Source: JAGMDK01 sp023128695 (GTDB lineage: Bacteria > Planctomycetota > Phycisphaerae > UBA1845 > Fen-1342). From it: a stretch of 13,703 nt of DNA. Shown one piece after another: positions 5,561-11,787 of this stretch. The first letter of the stretch is position 1. The number at the start of each line of letters is the position of its first letter. The position numbers were made by a program, and so were the translations under genes. The stretch covers positions 1 through 13,703 of the forward strand of contig DAOVQG010000107.1 in assembly GCA_030628805.1 (NCBI GenBank), written 5' to 3'. The notes beneath the pieces are model-generated. The model had not been told where the DNA came from. It ran no database searches and worked only from the letters and a program-made list of their open reading frames with translations.

Positions 5561-7446
5561 CAGTTACCCTCGGAAGAATGCACCTCGCCGATGCCGGCCG
5601 TCGCGGTCCGCAACCGGTCACCAGACGGCCGCAGCCAGCGTTGGAGCAGGTTTTCATAAGCGTCGATATTGAAGCCTGTCCTCGGACCGGGCTTGCTCCG
5701 GCTGAGCCCACTCGCGGGAGTGGCCGGTCGGGACGTTTCCGCGGGCTCTTCTGACGCCGCGAAATCGGCTCCGATCTCGATGCGGCCGGTCACGCGCAAC
5801 AGTTCCTGAACAGTGGTCAGTCCCTGGCGGACCTTGACCAAGCCGTCTTCGCACAAGAGCCGCATGCCGTTCTGACGCGCCAGGGCCACGAGAGCACGTT
5901 CATCGATGCCGGCGTTGATGTTCCGGCGCAGGTCGTCCGAGATGACCAACAACTCGAAGATGCCCACGCGGCCTTCGTAGCCGGTATTCCCACAGCGTTT
6001 GCACCCCATCGCCTGGAACAGCTTGCCGCCTTCCAGGGCGGCGACCACGTCAGGTGAGAGCAATTCCAGGGTGGCCGCGAGATCGTCCACCGGGCGGACA
6101 CAGTGCTGGCAGACGCGGCGGCAGAGGCGTTGCGCCAGGACTCCGACCAACGCGGAGGTGACCAGGAAGTCCGGCACGCCCATGTCAAGCAGACGGGCCG
6201 GGACGGCGGCGGCACTGTTGGTGTGCAGCGTGCTGAGCATCAGGTGCCCGGTCAGAGCGGCCTGTAATGCCGTCTCGGCCGTCTCGCGGTCGCGAATTTC
6301 GCCGATCATGATGATGTCCGGGTCTTGCCGGAGAATGGCCCGCAGGCCGGTTCTGAACGTCAGGCCGGCCTTCGGATTGACGGCCACCTGGCGCATCTGC
6401 GGCAAGCGGATTTCGACCGGATCCTCTAGCGTTATGATGCTCTGGCGAACGCGGTCAAGCCGGGCGATGGCCGAGTACAGCGTGGTCGTCTTGCCGCTGC
6501 CGGTCGGGCCGGTGACCAACAGCATCCCGTGCGGCAGGTGGATGAGGCGATCGAAAGCCGCGCGGGTCCGCGCGTCCATGCCCAGGTCTTCCAACGACAG
6601 CAGATGACCGGCTCCGTGCAACAGCCGCAGGACGACTGCTTCGCCGTTGGCCGACGGCAACGTGGAGACGCGAATATCGAGTTCCTGGCGCTCGACGGCA
6701 AGCTTGAAGTGCCCGTCCTGCGGCTTCCGCGTCTCGGCAATGTCCATGTGGGCGAGCACCTTGATGCGCGAGACGATGGCCGGCAGGAGATCCTTGGGCG
6801 GCGCGGGGACCTCGCGCAGCATGCCGTCGATCCGGAAGCGGACCCGCAGGCTTTGCTCCTCGGCATCGATGTGCACGTCGCTGGCCTGACTGCCCACGGC
6901 CTGGTCCAGCAGGACATTGACCAGCTTGACCGCGGGAGCGTCGGCAACGTCCTTGAGAATCTCTTCCCAGGCAACCGCCTCGGCGCTCCTGGCGGCGGCC
7001 TGGCCGTGAAATCCGCCGTAAGCCCACTCGATCAGGTTCCGCATTTCGCGCGGGCTGACCAGACATTGGTCGACCTCACAGCTTGTATGGAGACGGATTT
7101 GATCGAGGGTCGGTAGTTCCAACGGCCACACCACTGCCAACGTGATGATGCGGTCCAGCACGAAGAGCGGGAAAACGTTCAGGGTCCGCGCCAGTTCCTC
7201 AGTGATCAGAACCTTGTTTTCCAGGTGAACACGAAAATCTCCCGGCTCAACGAAAGGAAGCCCATGATCTTCTGCTTGGACTAAGGCCAAGTCACGCTGA
7301 CCGACGTACCCGTGATCAACCAGCCATGAGCCGGCCCGCCGCGCATCATCCTCGGCTTCGCGCAGCGCGGTCCGGAACATGTCGGCGTTGACCAGACCGG
7401 CGTCCTCCAGGAGCACCATCCACCCCGGCAGGTCAGTCGTGCTCAT
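5560..7446 (-). CDS. gspE: Assembly ATPase GspE (PilB/GspE family)
   Basis: The 628-aa product has an N-terminal MshEN/T2SSE-N type domain (about 10-150) and a hexameric secretion ATPase core. Motifs in order: SDVHIDAEEQSLRVRFRIDG (189-208), Walker A GPTGSGKT (313-320), Asp box ITLEDPVE (338-345), Walker B DIIMIGEIRD (377-386), His box TGHLMLSTLHTN (399-410). The zinc-binding cysteines are C446/C449 and C482/C485 (an extra C442 lies nearby). It powers insertion of pseudopilins via GspF. Family members normally end near ELLRVT (548-553). Here about 70 further residues follow: a Pro/Ser/Glu-rich linker and a short helix (FNIDAYENLLQRWL), of unknown use. A strong GGGGAGG site lies 4 bases before the ATG, which overlaps the PilZ stop as ATGA. 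It could power a type IV pilus instead; GspE is preferred because GspH/I/J-like genes follow. Confidence 0.95.
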   Translation of the reverse strand: MSTTDLPGWMVLLEDAGLVNADMFRTALREAEDDARRAGSWLVDHGYVGQRDLALVQAEDHGLPFVEPGDFRVHLENKVLITEELARTLNVFPLFVLDRIITLAVVWPLELPTLDQIRLHTSCEVDQCLVSPREMRNLIEWAYGGFHGQAAARSAEAVAWEEILKDVADAPAVKLVNVLLDQAVGSQASDVHIDAEEQSLRVRFRIDGMLREVPAPPKDLLPAIVSRIKVLAHMDIAETRKPQDGHFKLAVERQELDIRVSTLPSANGEAVVLRLLHGAGHLLSLEDLGMDARTRAAFDRLIHLPHGMLLVTGPTGSGKTTTLYSAIARLDRVRQSIITLEDPVEIRLPQMRQVAVNPKAGLTFRTGLRAILRQDPDIIMIGEIRDRETAETALQAALTGHLMLSTLHTNSAAAVPARLLDMGVPDFLVTSALVGVLAQRLCRRVCQHCVRPVDDLAATLELLSPDVVAALEGGKLFQAMGCKRCGNTGYEGRVGIFELLVISDDLRRNINAGIDERALVALARQNGMRLLCEDGLVKVRQGLTTVQELLRVTGRIEIGADFAASEEPAETSRPATPASGLSRSKPGPRTGFNIDAYENLLQRWLRPSGDRLRTATAGIGEVHSSEGN

Positions 7447-7817
7447 GCTTCCTCCCCTTCCTGCTCCGCGGCTCGCAAGGCCCGCACGGTTTCACTGTCG
7501 TCATCCTCAAACCGCAGACCAACGCCGTACCGCGGTTCGCGATCGACCATCTGGATTATCATCACGCGGGCGTGCACCTGGCCTGCCGGGAGTTCGGTCC
7601 CCCTCGGCATCTCGATTTCCACCTCCGTCGCCCGGGGCAGGTACGTCGGGACGACCACGTAGGCACCCCCGCCGCTGACATTCGTCATCCGCCCCGAGAT
7701 GGTCGTCCCGCTCATCGGCGAGACCTGCCCGCGGCAGCCCTCACAGATCGCCAATTCGACCCGGATATCGACCGAACGGCGTCGATATTGCCTGCGATGA
7801 GTAATGTGTAGTGCCAT
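7443..7817 (-). CDS. PilZ domain protein, likely cyclic-di-GMP receptor
   Basis: The 124-aa product consists almost entirely of a PilZ domain. Both ligand-binding signatures are visible: the arginine motif at RRQYRRR (residues 8-14) and N46-x-S48-x-x-G51 in TNVSGGGAY. Beta strands follow (ATEVEIEMP, VHARVMIIQMV, RYGVGLRFEDD). It heads the operon and overlaps gspE by 4 bases, so it is probably made in step with the ATPase and may couple cyclic-di-GMP to filament assembly, as PilZ partners of PilB/MshE-type ATPases do. ATG 7817 is chosen because frame extension upstream only reads through element B. No strong ribosome binding site precedes it. Two cysteines (CEGC, 25-28) may hold a metal or be incidental. 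Confidence 0.88.
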   Translation of the reverse strand: MALHITHRRQYRRRSVDIRVELAICEGCRGQVSPMSGTTISGRMTNVSGGGAYVVVPTYLPRATEVEIEMPRGTELPAGQVHARVMIIQMVDREPRYGVGLRFEDDDSETVRALRAAEQEGEEA

Positions 7818-7843
7818 ATCATACCGGGCAGAGCGCGGGCTTA

Positions 7844-7958
7844 GTGCTCCGTCAGCGTTGCGTTGATGGGTGGCACGGCCGTGTCGGCCGTGAATACCTG
7901 CGGCTTGTACACGGCTGACACAGCCGTGCCACCCATCAAGCGATGCGTGACAGAGCAC
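7844..7958. mobile_element. Doubled-hairpin palindromic element B, 26 bases upstream of pilZ
   Basis: Arms of 49 bases (7844-7892, 7910-7958) are inverted copies with about a dozen mismatches, around a 17-base loop. The ends read GTGCTCCGTCA and, from the other side, GTGCTCTGTCA, matching the ends of elements A and C. TTAG borders the left end, but no CTAG borders the right. Each arm contains a hairpin, CACGGCCG-TGT-CGGCCGTG on the left and its CACGGCTG/CAGCCGTG variant on the right. The variant pairs co-vary (C/G to T/A), as expected for a stem kept by selection or by conversion. No gene content. Confidence 0.8.
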
Positions 7959-8018
7959 CGGGCCGCCTCAAAGACGGTCCCTTTCGATTTATCGCGTAAG
8001 TCGGGCGGAGCGCTTAGA

Positions 8019-8043
8019 CAGAAAAGGGGACATTCTGATTTTC
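8019..8043. repeat. Possible remnant end of an IS200/REP-type element
   Basis: The stretch around AAAAGGGGACATTCTGATTT, with weak CAGAA/TTCTG pairing, resembles from memory sequences at the borders of REP-associated tyrosine transposase elements. There is no transposase nearby. Low confidence. Confidence 0.25.
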
Positions 8044-8140
8044 GGCCGTAGAACTACCGCGCCCCCCCGCTTCAGCCTTGTTATTACCAACATTTTCTGA
8101 GTTGTATGTAGCGGCCGGGCCTAGCGCGCACCCTCCACGC

Positions 8141-8170
8141 TGTAGCGTCCGGGCCCCGTACCGGACGTCG
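8141..8170. repeat. Solitary copy of the element A hairpin
   Basis: Thirty bases with the same outline as each arm of element A (TGTAGCGTCCGGG...CCGGACGT), differing at three positions. It shows that the hairpin unit also exists singly, outside the doubled form. Confidence 0.8.
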
Positions 8171-8208
8171 CGCGAAAGCCTCGGACCGGAAATGGCACCA
8201 GCATCAGT

Positions 8209-8252
8209 GGCCCCTGCGAGGCGATTCCCAGGCCCCTGCGAGGCGATTCCCA
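8209..8252. repeat. Perfect 22-bp tandem direct repeat
   Basis: Bases 8209-8230 are repeated exactly at 8231-8252 (unit GGCCCCTGCGAGGCGATTCC plus CA). It lies inside element D and is probably a slippage duplication. Confidence 0.9.
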
Positions 8253-8356
8253 CAAATGTGGGTAACAGCAAGGCCTGAAGCCCGCGCGGTCATTCGCACG
8301 CCGAACCGGCGCATAAATGCGCATGGTCACAGTGTTTACACGTATTGTGAATGCTC

Positions 8357-10072
8357 TTACGAACGTTGTGCGGCACGGTCCTCCCCGCTTCTCGTAACCG
8401 GTCCCGACACGTCCTTTGGCGCTGCCGATGGCGGCATCACGAGCCCCTCGGCCGGGGCACTCTTGAGTAGGGTTTGCCGTCTCCGCTGGGCCGCGAGGTT
8501 CACGGCGGGCACCGTCCAGCGGGCGGGCGGATACTCTTTCCCCCGCCGCGGAGAGGACCGCAGGTACTTCAGCGGCTTGATGAAGGGTTGGTAGATGAAG
8601 TTGCGGACGATCTTGCGTCCCCCCTGATATGCGATAAACACCAGCGGGCCAAACCACTTACGATCGAGCAAGCGGCGTATGCCGCGGTGTATTGCAAAGT
8701 CGATCACGCGCTGAGCCAGCCAGGACGGGCAGTGGATGTTCCTCAGATTCAGAACGAAGCGCAGCCAGATCGCCAGGTAGTCGTGCTTGGCATACTGCAA
8801 CGCCCCCGTGCCCATGTGGTCATACACCGCCGGGTCCCGCGCGCCGATTAACCCCTCGTTTCGCGCCCGCTCATACAGCGGCGAGCCCGGATAGAACATC
8901 AGCGGAAAGATCCGCAGGCGGGCCGGCCCTTTGTGATGGGACGCGATGAAGCGCATCGTCTCGACCACGTTCTCGTCCGGCTCGAAGGGATTGCTGACGA
9001 TGTAGTGATACTCCGTGTGAACTCGGTGCTTGTGGAGAATATCGATCGCCTCCGCGATCCGCCGCGGCAATGTCGGCCGCCGGTAGATGTTCTTGAGCGT
9101 ATCGTCGCTGGCGCTCTCGATGCCCATGCTGATCAACTCGATCGGCACCCGCGCCAGGGCCCGCACCTTGCGGTCGGTAACGGTATTGGGAAAGGCGTCG
9201 AGTTGCAGCGGCAAGCCGATCTGCTCGTTGTATTTGGCCGTGAAGTCCTCAATTTCCTCTTCCTTGCGGACCAGGAACAGGTCGTCGACGAAATTGATCG
9301 TCTGAATCGTCGGGAAACACGCCCGGGCTTGCCGCAGCTCTGCCAGGACGTTGTCGATGGAGCGCAGCCGCACCCAGGGTTTCGCGCCGTGGTAGACTTT
9401 TCTCAGGGCGGTGTTGTTGCAGAACGTGCAGTGATAGGGGCAGCCGCGCGAGGTGACGACACGGAAGGTCCGCAAGGCCCCGCGCAGACTCTTCGGCTCG
9501 GCCGGCACGAGCGCCTCCTTGTCCGCGACCCAATGCGTTTCCAGCTCGTAGTCCGGGAAGGGGAGCTCATCGAGGCGGGTTTGCAGCGGCCCGGGCGGGT
9601 TGCGAACCGTGGCCACATTGCCGAACGGCCCGCGGCCGCGAAACCATAATCCGTCGATGTTCGTGGGGTTGTGTCTTGCCTGGAGGTGTTCGACGAGTTG
9701 GAGCAGCGGCTCTTCGCCCTCGCCGACGCAAATCACGTCCGCCAGTTCGAGGCACTCTTCGGGCGCCACGGTGGGATGTGTTCCGCCCCAGACGATCGGG
9801 GCGGACAGGCCCGCGGCTCTGATACGCTGGGTCAGAGCACAGGCCCGGTGAAAATTGTTCGTCATTAGGCTCAGGCCGATGAGGTCGCAATCACGGAGGC
9901 GGCGGACAAAATCCTGCAACAATGGCTCACTGAAGTCCACCTTCGCCGTGTCGCGCTTCGAGCTCATGAAGAGCATCACGACCTGATGCCCGGCGGACTT
10001 CAAGTAGGATGAGACGTACCGCAAGCCCAGGGCAAACGGATGCGTGTAGGTTGATACCAGCCCGATCCTCAT
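8357..10072 (-). CDS. B12-binding-domain radical SAM enzyme, substrate unknown
   Basis: The 571-aa product has class B radical SAM layout. A cobalamin-binding-type Rossmann domain (about 1-125) includes GLRYVSSYLKSAGHQVV, WGGTHPTVAP (95-104) and VGEGEEPLL (116-124). The radical SAM core has the iron-sulfur motif C211-PYH-C215-TF-C218, then FVDDLF and GIESASDDTLKNIYR (317-331). The DxHxxG cobalamin motif is not visible, as in many relatives. The last 120 residues form a basic, partly hydrophobic tail (FGPLVFIAYQGGRKIVRNF) of the kind seen in members acting at membranes or on lipid substrates. Relatives carry out methylations, cyclisations and rearrangements on tetrapyrroles, hopanoids or antibiotics; nothing here tells which. 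ATG 10072 is chosen because GAGAGG lies 8 bases upstream and the B12 domain starts there. Confidence 0.88.
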   Translation of the reverse strand: MRIGLVSTYTHPFALGLRYVSSYLKSAGHQVVMLFMSSKRDTAKVDFSEPLLQDFVRRLRDCDLIGLSLMTNNFHRACALTQRIRAAGLSAPIVWGGTHPTVAPEECLELADVICVGEGEEPLLQLVEHLQARHNPTNIDGLWFRGRGPFGNVATVRNPPGPLQTRLDELPFPDYELETHWVADKEALVPAEPKSLRGALRTFRVVTSRGCPYHCTFCNNTALRKVYHGAKPWVRLRSIDNVLAELRQARACFPTIQTINFVDDLFLVRKEEEIEDFTAKYNEQIGLPLQLDAFPNTVTDRKVRALARVPIELISMGIESASDDTLKNIYRRPTLPRRIAEAIDILHKHRVHTEYHYIVSNPFEPDENVVETMRFIASHHKGPARLRIFPLMFYPGSPLYERARNEGLIGARDPAVYDHMGTGALQYAKHDYLAIWLRFVLNLRNIHCPSWLAQRVIDFAIHRGIRRLLDRKWFGPLVFIAYQGGRKIVRNFIYQPFIKPLKYLRSSPRRGKEYPPARWTVPAVNLAAQRRRQTLLKSAPAEGLVMPPSAAPKDVSGPVTRSGEDRAAQRS

Positions 10073-10182
10073 AGCGCCGCCCTCTCGGACGCTTCTCCCA
10101 GTCCAATAGGTTACCCGCCGACGGTTTGAGGCGACTGACCCGGGCAGCACTCACAGTACGGCGGGCTTGCCAACCAGGCATG

Positions 10183-10210
10183 ACGATATCATAGTTCCGA
10201 ATATGGTCAA
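10183..10210 (-). promoter_or_regulatory. Possible sigma-70-type promoter of the radical SAM gene
   Basis: On the minus strand TTGACC (10210-10205) and TATCGT (10188-10183) are 16 bases apart, about 110 bases before the start codon. The -35 matches consensus at five of six positions and the -10 at four of six. It lies in the 337-bp gap between divergent genes; the rest of that gap is element C. Confidence 0.35.
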
Positions 10211-10236
10211 GAGAAATCGTCTGGTCGAGTAAGCTC

Positions 10237-10390
10237 CTAGTGCTGTGTCACGCTCTAGTTTTCGGGCAGCACAACTCGTGTGCCACTGCTCTTGAGCAGT
10301 GCCAGGGCCGTTGTCGGGCCAAGAAGACACTGCTCAAGAGCAGTGGCACACACAACGCGACCCGAAAGCTAAAGCGTGACGATGCTCTAG
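10237..10390. mobile_element. Doubled-hairpin palindromic element C, directly upstream of serS
   Basis: CTAG lies at both edges (10237-10240, 10387-10390). Outer inverted repeats 10247-10266 and 10361-10380 match at 18 of 20 positions (GTCACGCT core). Inside are two perfect 23-base inverted arms (10279-10301, 10328-10350). Each arm is itself a hairpin, CACTGCTC-TT-GAGCAGTG, and the spacer is 26 bases. The right edge lies 5 bases before the serS ribosome binding site, so any serS promoter lies within or beyond the element. The ends (GCTGTGTCACGC, and GCATCGTCACGC from the other side) resemble those of elements A and B. Confidence 0.85.
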
Positions 10391-10409
10391 GCCCCGGAAA
10401 GCACAACCC

Positions 10410-11690
10410 ATGATCGACATCAAGCTCATTCGCGAGAACCCCGAGCTGGTCAAAAAGGCCGCGACTGACAAGAACATGACGGTGGACATCGACCAGATCA
10501 TCGCGGTCGACATCCGCCGGCGGGCGCTGGAGACCGAGTTCAACGAGCTGCGGCACGAGCAGAAAACCGCCGGCGGGAGAATCGCCCAGGCCCCCAAAGA
10601 GGAGAAGGCCGAACTGAGCAAGGCCATGGGGCGGCTCAAGGTCCGCCTCAAGGAGATCGACAGCGAGCGGGAGCAGGTTGACGCGGAACTGCGTGAGCTA
10701 ATGCTGTTGGTCCCGCAGATTCCCGACCCGGCGGCTCCCGTCGGGACCGACGAAAGCGCGAACGTCGAGGTCCGCCGCCACGACACGCCGATGAAAAAGG
10801 CCGATTTCGGCTTCGAGTTCAAAGATCACATGGAGCTCGGCACCGCGCTGGGCATCATCGACATCGAGCGGGGCGTCAAAATCGCCGGCAGTCGAAACTA
10901 CGTACTATGTGGAGCCGGGGCGATGCTGCACGAGGCGGTCCTGCGGCTGGCGTGGGCCCTGATGATGGAACGGGGCTTCACGCCGCTGACCGTGCCGGTG
11001 CTCGTCAACGACGCCCTCATGTACGGCACCGGCTTCTTCCCGCTGCATCAGGAAGAGGTTTACCGTTGCGAGCGCGACGATCAGAGCCTCGTCGGCACCG
11101 CCGAGGTTCCGGCCACCGGCTATCACGGCGACGAAATCCTCGCTGAGGCCGAGTTGCCCAAGCTCTACTTCGCGCGCAGCACATGTTTCCGCCGCGAGGC
11201 CGGGGCGGCGGGCAAGGATACCCGCGGCCTGTATCGCATCCACTATTTCGACAAGCTGGAACAGGTGATCGTCTGCAAAGCCGACCCGGCCGAGTCTACC
11301 AAGTGGCACGAGGTGATCATCAAGAACGCCGAGGACATGCTTCAAGCCTTGGAGCTGCCGTATCGGCTCGTGGAGATCTGCACCGGCGACATGGGCCAGG
11401 GCAAGGTCCGCATGTTCGACCTCGAAACCTGGATGCCCAGCCGCGAGGCCTACGGCGAGACGCACAGCGCCAGCCGTTTTCACGACTTCCAGGCCCGCCG
11501 GCTGAACCTGCGCTATCGCCGGGCGGACACCGGCAAGCCCGAGTTCTGCCACACATTGAACAACACGGTCATCGCCAGCCCGCGGATTCTGATCCCGCTG
11601 CTGGAGCTTAACCAGAACGCCGACGGCAGCGTGACCATCCCGGCGGCGTTGCGGAAGTACATGAACGGCATGGAGCGCATCACGGCGTAG
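10410..11690 (+). CDS. serS: Seryl-tRNA synthetase
   Basis: This cytoplasmic class II synthetase attaches serine to tRNA-Ser. The 426-aa length is normal. It has the N-terminal tRNA-binding coiled coil (about 1-105, opening MIDIKLIRENPELVKKA). The catalytic domain has the TAE serine-binding motif in GTAEVPATG (229-237), motif 2 at 260-284 (FRREAGAAGKDTRGLYRIHY) and motif 3 at 381-399 (HTLNNTVIASPRILIPLLE). Motif 2 reads HYFDKLE where most bacterial enzymes have HQF-KVE, and 348-356 reads YGETHSASR rather than the common YREISSCSN; both suggest a less common subgroup, not a defect. ATG 10410 has GGAAAG 8 bases upstream. No tRNA gene or partner gene is adjacent. Confidence 0.97.
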   Translation: MIDIKLIRENPELVKKAATDKNMTVDIDQIIAVDIRRRALETEFNELRHEQKTAGGRIAQAPKEEKAELSKAMGRLKVRLKEIDSEREQVDAELRELMLLVPQIPDPAAPVGTDESANVEVRRHDTPMKKADFGFEFKDHMELGTALGIIDIERGVKIAGSRNYVLCGAGAMLHEAVLRLAWALMMERGFTPLTVPVLVNDALMYGTGFFPLHQEEVYRCERDDQSLVGTAEVPATGYHGDEILAEAELPKLYFARSTCFRREAGAAGKDTRGLYRIHYFDKLEQVIVCKADPAESTKWHEVIIKNAEDMLQALELPYRLVEICTGDMGQGKVRMFDLETWMPSREAYGETHSASRFHDFQARRLNLRYRRADTGKPEFCHTLNNTVIASPRILIPLLELNQNADGSVTIPAALRKYMNGMERITA

Positions 11691-11733
11691 CGGTATGCTG
11701 ATGCTAAATGACTGTGCGCGATTATGCGTCGCC

Positions 11734-11750
11734 GAAGAGCCGCGGGCTGA
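11734..11750. repeat. Half copy of the GAAGAGCCGCGGGCT repeat
   Basis: GAAGAGCCGCGGGCTGA matches the first half of the 28-base repeat at 13609-13636 and the copies at 3113-3130 and 3196-3223. It lies in the 97-base gap between serS and the glycosyltransferase gene. The gap shows no clear terminator. Confidence 0.7.
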
Positions 11751-11787
11751 GCTTGCTCGACGCAACGCATGTGTCTAGCATCGTTTC

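Larger units (their letters stand above)
8071..8279. mobile_element. Element D: about 209 bp bounded by terminal inverted repeats
   Basis: Bases 8075-8095 and 8254-8274 are 21-base inverted copies matching at 18 positions (core GCCTTG..GTTACC-like), with CTTCA/TGAAG extending outward on both sides. The interior holds a single palindrome (8141-8170) that differs at three positions from the 30-base arm of element A, a perfect tandem 22-bp direct repeat (8209-8230, 8231-8252), and the hairpin CCCACA-AA-TGTGGG at 8249-8262. No protein gene is plausible inside. It is MITE-like or a composite of dispersed repeats. Confidence 0.6.
7818..8356. other. 539-bp gene-free region rich in palindromes, upstream of the secretion operon
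   Basis: From low to high coordinates it holds element B, a short motif resembling ends of REP-type elements (8019-8043), a terminal-inverted-repeat element (8071-8279) and a 6-bp-stem hairpin GCGCAT-AA-ATGCGC (8309-8322) just beyond the 3' end of the radical SAM gene. The operon promoter must lie somewhere here if the operon starts at pilZ, but I cannot pick a convincing -35/-10 pair. The one open frame of note (8014-8271, minus) is made of repeat sequence and is not believable. Confidence 0.6.

Noticed and set aside
8014..8271. 85-codon minus-strand frame in the gap between the radical SAM and pilZ genes
   Set aside because: It consists largely of element D repeats and the 22-bp duplication, and starts within a terminal inverted repeat.
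10279..10350. Rho-independent terminator
   Set aside because: The stem is perfect, but no T-run follows on either strand, and the structure is better explained as element C.
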